From Photobacterium sanguinicancri (GTDB taxonomy: Bacteria; Pseudomonadota; Gammaproteobacteria; Enterobacterales; Vibrionaceae): a stretch of DNA of 64,000 nucleotides. Position 1 is the first letter of the stretch. Each line of letters starts with the position of its first letter. Where the stretch lies: positions 1,178,001-1,242,000 of the forward strand of contig NZ_AP024851.1 of assembly GCF_024346675.1 (NCBI RefSeq), written 5' to 3'. The translations under genes and the position numbers were made by a program. The notes beneath the pieces were generated by a model. The model was given only the letters and a program-made list of their open reading frames with translations, was not told the origin of the DNA and made no database searches. Shown piece by piece: positions 1-8,548 of this stretch.

Positions 1-897
1 TTGTAGTTCAGCTTTATTCTCTTCAAGCCAAGATTCAAAGCTTTGCGGTTTCTTACCTGTCAGCGCTTCAAACGCATCACTCGTACCATTGGACAATCCC
101 AAACGGTTATGATGATCCATTGTGGTACAGAGTGACACTATCGGTGCTGGCAAACCAAATGACTCAAGCTGCGCCTGATATTCTTCATCAGACAAATGCA
201 CCATATTGATACTTGTACCTATCACACTGTCGATGACTTTCGCCATCTCTGCATGAGTAAGTGCTTCTGCGCCATGCATAGGCAGTGTCACTTTACTCTG
301 ATACAGACCTTTAGACTGACTTCCTTTGACTGCTGCAGCTGCCGCTGCATAAGCTAAATCTTTACGAGATAGCTGAGCGATACGTCCTTCCCCCGCGGCA
401 GATAACCAATGGCCCGTCTGCAAAATGCTAGCGTAGTAGTCAGGAAGGTTATCGAAATACCAATTATTTTGCATGATAGTTACATTCGCAATAGTGCTAT
501 CCAGAATAGCTTGCTCAGTTGCCTCATGCTCATGAGCAAACACTACAGGTGACTGTGTAGGCACTAGCATTGAAGTATAGGCAATATGCTCAACACCCAC
601 CCTTTCTGCTGCTGCAACCGCATTTAAATGCGCTTGAGTACGTGGGCCAGAGGCATCTATGCTAATCAAAAGCATACTATGCGCGCCGAGGAAGGCTTGC
701 TCTAACGCATCAGGACTTGAAAAATCCGCTTCACGCACATCAACGCCTTTTGCCGCCAATTCAGCAAGTTTCTCTGCCTTACGGGTCGTCACAATCAATT
801 GACTCGGCTTCACTTCAAAATCATTCAGTAGGTAAGACACCACTTGCTGACCGAGTTTGCCCGAAGCACCTGTTACTAAAATTTTACGATCTGACAT
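1..897 (-). CDS. NmrA-like NAD(P)H:quinone oxidoreductase (partial)
   Basis: Reading the minus strand from an ATG at 897 gives an open frame to the window edge with no stop, so the last residues lie outside. The N-terminus has a Rossmann dinucleotide motif (VTGASGKLGQQV, residues about 8-19), followed by the layout of the NmrA/QOR2 (YtfG-like) atypical short-chain dehydrogenases. These reduce quinones with NAD(P)H or sense redox state in the cytoplasm. About 299 codons are visible, close to the usual 285-300 residues, so little is missing. An in-frame ATG at 903 is too near the GGAG at 906-909; the ATG at 897 has 8-base spacing and is preferred. It is divergent from a LysR gene, which probably regulates it (inference). 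Confidence 0.85.
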   Translation of the reverse strand, partial: MSDRKILVTGASGKLGQQVVSYLLNDFEVKPSQLIVTTRKAEKLAELAAKGVDVREADFSSPDALEQAFLGAHSMLLISIDASGPRTQAHLNAVAAAERVGVEHIAYTSMLVPTQSPVVFAHEHEATEQAILDSTIANVTIMQNNWYFDNLPDYYASILQTGHWLSAAGEGRIAQLSRKDLAYAAAAAAVKGSQSKGLYQSKVTLPMHGAEALTHAEMAKVIDSVIGTSINMVHLSDEEYQAQLESFGLPAPIVSLCTTMDHHNRLGLSNGTSDAFEALTGKKPQSFESWLEENKAELQ

Positions 898-1051
898 TTT
901 CATTTCTCCATCTCTTTATTCTATAAGAGCAAAACAAATCACTGAGTTAAGTGCTTGTCGCTGTTGATGGAGCTACTATATAGTTTACATCTTGATAGAT
1001 AATTAGCCTTTAGATAAACTCATTGTTTATTACAACTAAACAGCTAGAGCA

Positions 1052-1936
1052 ATGATCTCACTCGATGACATGATGGTGTTTGCCAAAGTCGCGGAAAAAC
1101 AATCCTTTACTCAAGCTGGCGATAGCTTAGGTATAGGTAAAGCGCGGGTTTCTCAAATCGTGACCAAGCTTGAAAAGTCACTCAGTACACGATTATTACA
1201 CCGCACGACTCGTTCGCTATCTTTAACCGACGCAGGTGCCAGATATTACGATAAGTGCAAAGCTATTAGTGAAATAGCAGAAGAGGCCAATAGCGAGACA
1301 CTCGACATCAACCAAATACCAAGTGGTACGATTCGTATTTCAACACCAAGTACGACTATGGTGGGTTTATTGAGTGAATTTCTACGCCAATACCCTGAGG
1401 TAAAACTCGATATTATTGAAAGTGATAGCTATAGCAATTTGATTGAGTCACGTTGTGATATTGCCCTGCGAGCTTCATCAGCGTTAGAGGACTCCAGCTT
1501 ATACGCGGTTAAATTGGGGTATTTTTGTGACATGCTGTGCGCATCACCCTCTTACCTAGCAAGCCATAAAGAGATAAAAACCAGCGAAGACCTGCTAAAG
1601 CTAGATTGGATCAGTCATCATATTGTGCACGGCGAAAAGCAACTAACACTCACGAACAGCTTAGGCCAAGTAACTCAATTACCCCACTCGCCTAAGGTAC
1701 AGGTACGAACTTCGGCTTCGGTGAAAGAGTTCGTATTGAATAGTTTAGGCTTTGCCATCATGCCAAGCTTTACCGTGAATAAAGAGTTAGCACAAGGTGA
1801 GCTTATTCGGATATTACCCGAAGTGCATGATCTGCAAATTCCAATTTACGCGGTATACCAAGAAAAGGCACTCATGCCCCTGCGAGTAAGAACCTTAATT
1901 GATTTCTTGAAACAGCATGAAGAGGCTTTTGGCTAA
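1052..1936 (+). CDS. LysR-family transcriptional regulator
   Basis: This 294-residue protein has the usual LysR architecture. An N-terminal winged helix-turn-helix occupies residues about 4-62 (FTQAGDSLGIGKARVSQIVTKLE, then LLHRTTRSLSLTDAG), and a periplasmic-binding-like effector domain covers about 90-290. It belongs to the CrgA/AaeR-like group by its opening (MISLDDMMVFAKVAEK-type) and its length. Its promoter shares about 150 bases with the divergent quinone oxidoreductase gene, the classic arrangement for LysR control of the neighbour. The effector is unknown. A perfect 10-base stem-loop overlaps its stop codon. Confidence 0.9.
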   Translation: MISLDDMMVFAKVAEKQSFTQAGDSLGIGKARVSQIVTKLEKSLSTRLLHRTTRSLSLTDAGARYYDKCKAISEIAEEANSETLDINQIPSGTIRISTPSTTMVGLLSEFLRQYPEVKLDIIESDSYSNLIESRCDIALRASSALEDSSLYAVKLGYFCDMLCASPSYLASHKEIKTSEDLLKLDWISHHIVHGEKQLTLTNSLGQVTQLPHSPKVQVRTSASVKEFVLNSLGFAIMPSFTVNKELAQGELIRILPEVHDLQIPIYAVYQEKALMPLRVRTLIDFLKQHEEAFG

Positions 1937-1944
1937 AAGCCTCT
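1921..1944 (+). terminator. Stem-loop over the LysR stop codon
   Basis: AGAGGCTTTT at 1921-1930 pairs perfectly with AAAAGCCTCT at 1935-1944 around a 4-base loop containing the start of the stop codon. There is no long T tract afterwards, so termination is likely but not certain. It could also serve the convergent Lrp gene ending at 1987. Confidence 0.55.
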
Positions 1945-1986
1945 AATAAACGTGATTACCCCAGCAACATATCAAGAAAATAGTAT

Positions 1987-2427
1987 TTAGCCTGCTTCTT
2001 TCGGGCTATCCATCACAACCATGGTGGTTATCGCATTCACTTGCGAGATCTCACCCAGCACATCCGCGTGAAAGCGTTTGTAAGCCGACAAATCTGCCGT
2101 TTCAATACGCAACAGATACTCACTCACACCTGTAATGTTATGGCACTCTTTAACTTCAATGGCATGCCTAACGCTCTCTTCGAACGCTAACTGTGCTTGC
2201 TTACTATGGCTTGATAACCCAATGGTAACGTAAGCAACAAAGCCCGTTCCCAGTTTATTTCTATCCAATACTGCGCGGTAACCTTTGATTACCCCACTAC
2301 GTTCAAGCTCTTGCACCCGACGCAAGGTCGCGGACGTTGATAGCCCAATCCTTTCAGCCAACTCCACGTTCGTCAGCCGACCATCCAATTCAAGCTCGCG
2401 CAATATTCTCTCGTCAAATCTATCCAT
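1987..2427 (-). CDS. Lrp/AsnC-family transcriptional regulator
   Basis: The 146-residue protein matches the Lrp/AsnC family in length and order. An N-terminal HTH spans about residues 5-50 (LDGRLTNVELAERIGLS, then ATLRRVQELERSGVI), followed by the alpha/beta RAM domain that binds amino acids and drives oligomerisation. It is divergent from the DUF2000 gene 157 bases away, so that gene is the obvious candidate target (inference). The start ATG lies behind a very AT-rich leader without a clear ribosome binding site. The effector cannot be read from sequence. Confidence 0.9.
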   Translation of the reverse strand: MDRFDERILRELELDGRLTNVELAERIGLSTSATLRRVQELERSGVIKGYRAVLDRNKLGTGFVAYVTIGLSSHSKQAQLAFEESVRHAIEVKECHNITGVSEYLLRIETADLSAYKRFHADVLGEISQVNAITTMVVMDSPKEAG

Positions 2428-2584
2428 ATATTAATATTATTGTGAATTGGTGAATACATAAGCCAAATATAGCAACAAAATTTACCTTATTGCGCATTAA
2501 AATATCAAACACAGCATACTTGCGGTTATATGCCTTTTGGTTACCGTAAATCAAAAGCACACAGCAGAAAGAGGACACAACACA

Positions 2585-3016
2585 ATGACATCGGTATCTA
2601 GTGAGAACGAAAAACGATTTGTCGCAGTATTAAACAAAAAAACAGAACTAGGTCGATCTCTTAATGTGCTGGGGCACTTAAGTGTTGGACTGACGAACCA
2701 ACTAGAAGCGGATGAAGCGCTGTTTGTTGATTATCAAGATGGTGACGGCGGTATTCACCCAAGCTTGTCCCACTACCCTTTTATTGTATTAAAAGCTGAT
2801 AACTCAAACAAAATCAGAAAAGCACGTGAACTAGCCATAGAGCAAGGCATCAAATTTACCGATTTTACTCATACTATGATTGAGGGAGGCTCTACCGTTC
2901 AGCAACGCACCACCAGCCAAACCAAAGAACAAGATTTCGAATACCTTGGCATCGCCTTTTTTGGCGATAGCGAAACACTTAAAAACATCACCAAGAAATT
3001 CAGCTTGTATAAATAG
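2585..3016 (+). CDS. DUF2000 family protein
   Basis: The protein is about 143 residues and matches my memory of the DUF2000 family (COG4954), whose opening is of the type KRFVAVLNKK-ELGRSLN-LGHLSVGL. The fold is said to resemble peptidyl-tRNA hydrolase 2, but no biochemical role is established that I know of. The frame stays open upstream to a TTG at 2537. I chose the ATG at 2585 because AGAGG at 2570-2574 sits at good spacing and the family pattern begins just after it. It is divergent from the Lrp/AsnC gene and probably controlled by it. A strong hairpin follows at 3106-3140. Confidence 0.75.
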   Translation: MTSVSSENEKRFVAVLNKKTELGRSLNVLGHLSVGLTNQLEADEALFVDYQDGDGGIHPSLSHYPFIVLKADNSNKIRKARELAIEQGIKFTDFTHTMIEGGSTVQQRTTSQTKEQDFEYLGIAFFGDSETLKNITKKFSLYK

Positions 3017-3105
3017 TGAGGAACGAGTCAAACAGCATGCTGTAATACGCATATTCAGTGTACTGCTCTCCTCTTTCAAATGCTACTGAATTGATACTTC
3101 AACCA

Positions 3106-3151
3106 ATTCAGGTTCTACACCTAATGTGTAGAACCTGAATATTCTTTCTTT
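3106..3151 (+). terminator. Terminator after the DUF2000 gene
   Basis: A perfect 15-base inverted repeat (3106-3120 with 3126-3140, 5-base loop) is followed by a T-rich stretch ATTCTTTCTTT. This fits a rho-independent terminator. Confidence 0.75.
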
Positions 3152-3179
3152 ACAGCAAGCTTATAAGTTTTTTATCAGA

Positions 3180-3230
3180 TAAAAAAGGGAGTAATAAATG
3201 TAACCATCAGGTTCAATTCATTACTCCCTT
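3180..3230 (-). terminator. Terminator of the metzincin gene
   Basis: AAGGGAGTAATAAAT (3185-3199) pairs with ATTCATTACTCCCTT (3216-3230) with one mismatch. Read on the minus strand, the stem is followed by TTTTTT, fitting a terminator for the protease gene ending at 3262. Confidence 0.75.
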
Positions 3231-3261
3231 AATTTTATTAAAGCTAAAACTCACTTATATC

Positions 3262-4518
3262 TTAATCCTGATCGTTGACCAATGATTGCAATGACTGTGC
3301 GTCCACATATGAAAATATTGTGTTTTCCACAGTATCATCTCCACCAACTTTAGGTGCAAGTTTTATCCCTACTGGCAAATCCGGATACTCAGACATCACA
3401 GTTGCCAACTGTATATTTTGATGAGGAAGACCAATGATATGCCCTATTTCATGCGCAATAACTTTATTCACTTTTTGTTGTAATCCAGAGTTATAAGAAT
3501 CGCTAATTAGTAACACATTTTTATTTAATTCCTGATCCCAAATCCCCGCAGCTAAAGCACCTTCAAGCTTTCCATGCCTGATAATTACATTAGCTTGTTG
3601 AACACTATAAACTCTTGAAGAGTCCGGGCTATAACCTAATGATTTTAATGAATCGATCGTGGCTTTTATTGTTTTTTCTATCGTAATTCTTTCACTCTGA
3701 GGGTCATATTCAGGAATTGTAGGGTCTATAAAATACTTAAAATCTAGATTTACCCCCATTTGATGGGCTGCAATATACCCAGGTTTTAGCTCTTGTAACG
3801 AGGAGCTTAAATACACTTCAGGTGTTTTCACTCCACTAGGAACGCTGTCAAATGACAATTTTTTATCGCCTTCTAAGAAAACGACACGATAACCATTTGT
3901 TAGTTGTTTTGGCGCATACGCTTGATATAAATCATTACCATAATTCCAATCTATATCGTAGACCATATCATTATTCTGAATATCTTCAGACGGGCATGTG
4001 AATTTACTAATGTATTTATCACCATCGTTAAGAAAAAAATTATTAGCTATTCTTTTCGTATCCATACCGTCATACAGACCAATGAACTCACATTTGATAC
4101 CGTTATCAGCACGCGTCTCTAGTGTTGCTTCACCATGACGCATAACTCGAGGATACAGCTTCAAACTTGGTGTGTATTGATGAAATAAGAAGTTACTGTA
4201 ATCCTGCTCTGAAATATTATCATCGTTATCAACTAACTTATATTTAAGATCACTCATACCATCAAAAATATTCTGTATTTTAACTTCAATATAATGATGA
4301 CTATCGTCTGTTGGAACCTTTACTTCTACCACTGGAGAGTAGCCATAATTAGCTCGGTTCCCATCAAACACTTTCACTGACATCGTGTACTTGTTCGTTT
4401 TAACTTCGTTCACTAAATGTGTGTAAGGGTCTCGTGTTGGTGCTGTATCTTCAGTAGCTTGCGAATTATAAGAAACTAAAACAGCAAACATACTTAATGC
4501 AAGAAATATCTTATTCAT
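3262..4518 (-). CDS. Secreted metzincin-type zinc metalloprotease
   Basis: This 418-residue protein begins with a signal peptide (MNKIFLALSMFAVLVSYNSQA) and should be exported. Near the C-terminus it carries the full metzincin zinc signature HEIGHIIGLPH at residues about 356-366, and a Met-turn candidate (TVMSEY, Met about 375). The three His are the expected zinc ligands and the Glu the general base. The first 250 residues are a beta-rich region without a family I recognise and may bind substrate or act as an inhibitory prodomain. The start has AAGGAA at good spacing. It stands alone between terminators. The substrate is unknown; a virulence or nutrient role is only a guess. Confidence 0.8.
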   Translation of the reverse strand: MNKIFLALSMFAVLVSYNSQATEDTAPTRDPYTHLVNEVKTNKYTMSVKVFDGNRANYGYSPVVEVKVPTDDSHHYIEVKIQNIFDGMSDLKYKLVDNDDNISEQDYSNFLFHQYTPSLKLYPRVMRHGEATLETRADNGIKCEFIGLYDGMDTKRIANNFFLNDGDKYISKFTCPSEDIQNNDMVYDIDWNYGNDLYQAYAPKQLTNGYRVVFLEGDKKLSFDSVPSGVKTPEVYLSSSLQELKPGYIAAHQMGVNLDFKYFIDPTIPEYDPQSERITIEKTIKATIDSLKSLGYSPDSSRVYSVQQANVIIRHGKLEGALAAGIWDQELNKNVLLISDSYNSGLQQKVNKVIAHEIGHIIGLPHQNIQLATVMSEYPDLPVGIKLAPKVGGDDTVENTIFSYVDAQSLQSLVNDQD

Positions 4519-4914
4519 AACGTTATTCCTTTCTAAATTAAAAACGCTCTAGATATCTAAAAATTGGAATTAGGCGTTATTTCATAAAAATCAATATGAA
4601 GTGGATTAAACTCCATCACAGAGCAACAAGTAAAAAACAAAATATTTTCCATTTATAAATCCTTCTGTACTTTTTAGGTTTATTTTATTTATTGTATAAC
4701 TTCACTTTTAACCACTTAACAAACCCTTACATCAATACATCGCTAAATTAAGTCTCAATATATTCAAAACCAACAATAAACAAGGCTCATTAAGTAGCAA
4801 AGCTCATATTAATGCGCAATTAATTACATATAAATAGTGATTAACGACAATCTAAGATTGCACATAGAAAACAGGGTTTTATTGATTGATTACACTTTAT
4901 TTAAATCAATAACA
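4519..4914. other. AT-rich intergenic stretch
   Basis: This very AT-rich gap separates the protease gene from the decayed flavin reductase. It must hold the protease promoter in its first 100-200 bases. I see no open frame with a ribosome binding site, no repeat and no recognisable operator. Confidence 0.5.
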
Positions 4915-4943
4915 AAATCAGGCACTAAAATAGTACCTGATTT
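4915..4943 (-). terminator. Terminator of the cyclase / flavin reductase unit
   Basis: A 13-base stem with one mismatch (4915-4927 with 4931-4943, 3-base loop) is followed on the minus strand by TTTTGTTATT. It lies about 20 bases past the end of the flavin reductase remnant. Confidence 0.65.
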
Positions 4944-4963
4944 ATTTTGAACTGAACTACCAC

Positions 4964-5236
4964 CTAAAATAACGCATCAGAATAAATAGTTAAACCGCCT
5001 TCATATTGGCACTCTAAATAAAGAAATGCGGCTTGCACCATTTAATTCCTTCCGCAGATAGAGCCCCCCCCCGCTGGCATGCTGGCTATTGAAAACGGCA
5101 GTTTGCCACTCTCACCAAGATCAATGAAAACATATTGGCCGGCTTTAAACTCGAACTCTCTATCCGCTTGTAAACAAACCGCCAGTGTTTTTGTATTTAG
5201 GTAAGTTAAGCTCACAACCTTACAATGTATTGTCAT
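4964..5236 (-). pseudogene. Decayed Fre/LuxG-type flavin reductase
   Basis: The first about 53 codons match the N-terminus of Fre/LuxG NAD(P)H-flavin reductases, including FKAGQYV and the flavin-binding motif PFSIASMP. The reading then jumps, in the same frame and across a 9-base C/G run at 5064-5072, to ICGR, a TAA stop, MVQAAFLYLE and a terminal YSDALF. Intact Fre proteins have an LCGRFEM-type motif about 150 residues later and end in YSDAF-type residues. So about 150 codons are deleted in frame and the conserved Glu after CGRF is now a stop (GAA to TAA is the simplest route). The N-terminal fragment still has a good ribosome binding site (AGGAAGG). A functional 64-residue product is unlikely. 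Confidence 0.75.
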
Positions 5237-5274
5237 CGTAACGCCTTCCTATAATTAGCTATAAAGCGTTTAAA

Positions 5275-5850
5275 TTACGCCTGACTCAACGCGATAACGT
5301 CACAACGCTTACCCGTTGAAGCCGATGTCGGATCAAAACTGATGTCTAGCGACACGGTTGAGTTAAGCATTGCTTGAGTCAGGCAAACATTTTCAATCAC
5401 AAAGCAATTGTGCGCTTCGCAACGTTTATCAAACGAAATATGCTCGTCGCCATGGGCACCAATCCCGTAGCTATCAATCACAATGAAATTCGGTTCTTGC
5501 TTCAATATCGCATCCAAAACATCGCTATCAAGTACCGTGGATTTGCCGCCATAACTCGGGTTACCGTAGCCGTTTTGTTCATAATTGCCGGTATACAGCA
5601 CCAGTGACTTACCATCTAGTTCCAGTCCTTCAACCTGATCAATCGTCGGCATCGCGCCTGAGCAATCAAGAATATGAACATCTGTTCGGTAGTTTGTTGC
5701 TAGTGGTACCTTGGTATAGCAATCAATGTGAGTACCAATATGTCCCATTGCATTGACTGAATCTGCTTGTGCTTTAGCCCACTGATAAGCGGGATGCTCT
5801 TCGTTTATCTCAAGGCTGATGTTTTTTGAATATAAATCGCTTTGAGTCAT
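5275..5850 (-). CDS. Cyclase-family (kynurenine formamidase-like) hydrolase
   Basis: The 191-residue protein contains the cyclase-family (PF04199) core motif HIGTHID at residues about 37-43, where the His and Asp normally bind zinc or manganese. Family members hydrolyse formamides or cyclise polyketides in the cytoplasm; kynurenine formamidase KynB is the best known. The usual continuation DAPxH is here DCYTKVP, so one metal-binding His is not where expected and the substrate may differ. It is the first gene of a two-gene unit with the flavin reductase remnant, starting 38 bases before it. No tryptophan-degradation genes are nearby, so I do not call it KynB. Confidence 0.7.
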   Translation of the reverse strand: MTQSDLYSKNISLEINEEHPAYQWAKAQADSVNAMGHIGTHIDCYTKVPLATNYRTDVHILDCSGAMPTIDQVEGLELDGKSLVLYTGNYEQNGYGNPSYGGKSTVLDSDVLDAILKQEPNFIVIDSYGIGAHGDEHISFDKRCEAHNCFVIENVCLTQAMLNSTVSLDISFDPTSASTGKRCDVIALSQA

Positions 5851-6148
5851 TGTTGTTCTCCTGTCTGGTTGATGGGGAGAATTCTATCGATTTAAAACCC
5901 AACCCATTACAAACATTAAGACAAAAAACATCAAAATAAGGACTTTGGGTTTTATCAGCCAACCCGCCTCCTATAAGAGCAAAAGAATGCTTAATTCAAC
6001 GCTGCTTATAAGCCAAGTGATCTATCATTAAGACTCGCTACGTACTGAACAGGTAAAGAACACAGCATTTCTACGTTTACAAGTAATGCTAAAGCCAGCT
6101 GAACCTTAGCCATCCACGACTGAACCTGCATTCATAAGAGGAGCTGTG

Positions 6149-6496
6149 ATGAGTCTCAATCCTTTCAAATACAAGCCACTAGTTGCATTTTCAATACTTG
6201 CTGCCATGACAGCCTATTCCCCTGCTCTCATCGCCTCTGAAACTGAACAATTTGAAATAGGAAAACAAAAAGCCAAAGTATGTATGACTTGTCACGGCGC
6301 TGATGGCATATCAACACAAGAGTCCTACCCTAACCTTCGTGGTCAGAAGATGGGTTACCTCATCTCATCACTCAAAGACTATAAAACCAGAGAACGCACC
6401 AGCGGTTTAGCTGTACTGATGCAGCAACAAGCCGATGCACTTTCTGAGCAAGATATTCAAGATATCGCCTACTTCTATTCACAGCTCGGTAATTAA
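6149..6496 (+). CDS. Small c-type cytochrome, first gene of the oxidase operon
   Basis: This is a periplasmic class I cytochrome c of about 115 residues. A signal peptide (hydrophobic core about residues 13-28, ending near LIASE) precedes one heme-binding motif CMTCHG at about 47-52. A Met in the second half (VLMQQQADALS region) is a candidate axial ligand. The frame is open from a GTG at 6146, but AGAGGAG at 6137-6143 places the start at the ATG at 6149. It lies 27 bases before ccoN in the same direction, so it probably shuttles electrons to or from this oxidase (inference). Confidence 0.85.
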   Translation: MSLNPFKYKPLVAFSILAAMTAYSPALIASETEQFEIGKQKAKVCMTCHGADGISTQESYPNLRGQKMGYLISSLKDYKTRERTSGLAVLMQQQADALSEQDIQDIAYFYSQLGN

Positions 6497-6523
6497 TCAC
6501 AACGTTAAGCAAAGGGGCTTGTT

Positions 6524-7933
6524 ATGGAACAGGTGACAACGCAGTACAGCACTAAAGTTGTGAAGTATTTCATACTGGCATCTTTCGTATGGGCAATTGC
6601 AGGCATGACTATCGGTGTTATTCTCGCGGCGCAGCTGTACTGGCCAGCACTCAACTTCGACTCACAATATTTCCAATTTGGCCGGCTCAGACCTCTTCAT
6701 ACTTCTGGCGTCATTTATGGCTTTGTCGTCAATATTTTAATGGGGACATCACTTTACATCGCGCAGCGCACTGGTCACTGCGAGATCTTTAATAAAAGCC
6801 TTTCGTGGATGGTCTTTTGGGGCTGGCAACTCATTTTACTGCTTGCACTTATCTCTTTGCCCGCAGGCTATACCACATCAAAAGAATATGCTGAATTAGA
6901 GTGGCCAATTGACCTATTGATTGTGCTAGTTTGGGTGCTATATGCCGTATTATTTTTTGGCACTATAGCTAAGCGTAAGGTCGGTCATATATTCGTTGCC
7001 AACTGGTTTTTTGCCGCATTTATTATCGTCATCGCTATGATCTTTATAGTGAATAATCTTGCAATGCCTGTGTCAGCCATGAAATCTTATTCGGTGTTTG
7101 CAGGGGCACAAGATGCCATTGTTCAATGGTGGTGGGGGCATAATGCCGTCGGCTTCTTGCTAACGGCGGGGGTGATCGGGATGAACTATTACTTCATTCC
7201 CAAAGCCGCTGAGCGCCCTATTTATTCATACCGTTTATCCGTTATTCACTTTTGGGGTTTAGTCGGTTTTTACACTTGGGCTGGTACCCACCACCTCATC
7301 TATTCATCAGTACCTGTTTGGGTACAAAACATCGGAATAGTGATGTCACTGATCCTATGGCTTCCCTCTTGGGCGGGCGCTTTCAACAGTGCGATGACCT
7401 TGCTACAAAATAAAGAGAAGCTTAAATCTGACTATATTCTGCTGTTCTTCTTCTCGGCGATTCTCTACTACTGCCTTGCCACATTTGAAGGGCCATTACT
7501 GGCTATCCGATGGTTCAATATGCTGGCACATAACACCGAGTGGGTTATTGGCCATGTTCACTCTGGCGCGTTGGGCTGGGTCGCCATGTCAGGCATCGCC
7601 GTGTTCTACTACTTCATCCCTCGTTTGTGGAATAAAACCGAACTGTGGTCACAGCGGCTGATCAAATGGCATTTCTGGCTAGCGCATGCTGGCGTGGCTA
7701 TTTACGCAATAGCACTCTGGGTAGCTGGCATTGGGGAAGGCTATATGTGGCTGGCGCAAAACGACAATGGCGAGCTGGTATACAGCTTTATTGAGGCTAT
7801 GGACTTCAAGGCGCCTTGGTTGTTCCTGCGTTTCTTCGGCGGTGCGCTATTTGTAGTTGGCTTACTTCTTATGGCGGTGAACTTATACAAAACTGTTCGT
7901 ATGCCAGCTGTACTTGTCGCGAAGGAGGCCTAA
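6524..7933 (+). CDS. ccoN: cbb3-type cytochrome c oxidase subunit I
   Basis: The 469-residue polytopic membrane protein is the catalytic heme-copper subunit that reduces oxygen to water and pumps protons. Expected ligand regions are visible: LRPLHTSG for the low-spin heme near residue 60, WWWGHNAVG for CuB near 200, the WAGTHHL His pair, and IGHVHSGALGW for the hemes near 340. The Tyr in the FYTWAG helix fits the cross-linked tyrosine of the family. Some positions differ from common CcoN (WWWGH for WWYGH, THHL for PHHL), suggesting a divergent second lineage. AAGGGG precedes the ATG. It is followed directly by ccoO. No ccoQ or ccoGHIS genes are in the window. Confidence 0.93.
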   Translation: MEQVTTQYSTKVVKYFILASFVWAIAGMTIGVILAAQLYWPALNFDSQYFQFGRLRPLHTSGVIYGFVVNILMGTSLYIAQRTGHCEIFNKSLSWMVFWGWQLILLLALISLPAGYTTSKEYAELEWPIDLLIVLVWVLYAVLFFGTIAKRKVGHIFVANWFFAAFIIVIAMIFIVNNLAMPVSAMKSYSVFAGAQDAIVQWWWGHNAVGFLLTAGVIGMNYYFIPKAAERPIYSYRLSVIHFWGLVGFYTWAGTHHLIYSSVPVWVQNIGIVMSLILWLPSWAGAFNSAMTLLQNKEKLKSDYILLFFFSAILYYCLATFEGPLLAIRWFNMLAHNTEWVIGHVHSGALGWVAMSGIAVFYYFIPRLWNKTELWSQRLIKWHFWLAHAGVAIYAIALWVAGIGEGYMWLAQNDNGELVYSFIEAMDFKAPWLFLRFFGGALFVVGLLLMAVNLYKTVRMPAVLVAKEA

Positions 7934-8548
7934 ATGATGAGCAAAGATTTCACCCACTCTCTTGTCATTTTAATCATAACAACCGTTGTGGTGGCCTCGT
8001 TTTCTCTGGTGGTTTGGGTCGTACCCAACATTGTTCGTGGCGATGATATTGCCAAAGGCAGCTTAGCCATACCCTTCACGCCTATTGAATTAGCAGGACG
8101 AGATATCTACATCAGCGAAGGGTGCCATGTATGCCACACCCAAATGGTGCGCCCGCTTGATCCCGAAGTGAAACGTAATGGTCGCCCGAACCAAGAAGCT
8201 GACGACATTTATGAGTTTCCTAACTTGTGGGGTTCAAAACGTACAGGTCCTGATCTCACAAATATAGGCAGAAAATATTCTGACCAATGGCATGTACTAC
8301 ACCTTGTCGACCCAAGACAGGTTATTCCAACCTCTATCATGCCTGCTTACCCTTGGCTGTTTGAACAAACACTGTCAGGTGATGACATCAGTGCCAAGAT
8401 GGAAACCCTTAGAACGCTCGGCGTGCCCTATACCGATGAAGAAATAGGTGATGCAAGATTACAGGTAAGAGGGAAAACCAAAGGGGAAGCATTGATCCGC
8501 TATCTACAAAGCCTTGGTAAAGATACGTCACAGGAGGTATCACCATGA
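7934..8548 (+). CDS. ccoO: cbb3-type cytochrome c oxidase subunit II
   Basis: The 204-residue protein has one N-terminal membrane anchor (about residues 10-32) and a periplasmic mono-heme domain with CHVCHTQMVRP near residue 64. The following LWGSKRTGPDLTNIG and SIMPAYPWLF are hallmarks of CcoO. It relays electrons from CcoP to CcoN. The ATG follows the ccoN stop without a gap and is preceded by a strong AAGGAGG. Its stop overlaps the ccoP start (ATGA), so the subunits are probably translationally coupled. Confidence 0.95.
   Translation: MMSKDFTHSLVILIITTVVVASFSLVVWVVPNIVRGDDIAKGSLAIPFTPIELAGRDIYISEGCHVCHTQMVRPLDPEVKRNGRPNQEADDIYEFPNLWGSKRTGPDLTNIGRKYSDQWHVLHLVDPRQVIPTSIMPAYPWLFEQTLSGDDISAKMETLRTLGVPYTDEEIGDARLQVRGKTKGEALIRYLQSLGKDTSQEVSP

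Noticed and set aside
2831..3079. Overlapping frames on both strands over the DUF2000 gene
   Set aside because: They have no family match or ribosome binding site, whereas the DUF2000 frame has both.
5042..5236. A 64-residue complete small gene, or a simple poly-C frameshift in a full-length flavin reductase
   Set aside because: The same frame continues after the stop into the recognisable C-terminal end of Fre/LuxG, so a deletion plus nonsense explains it better than a frameshift, and the 64 residues lack most of the enzyme.
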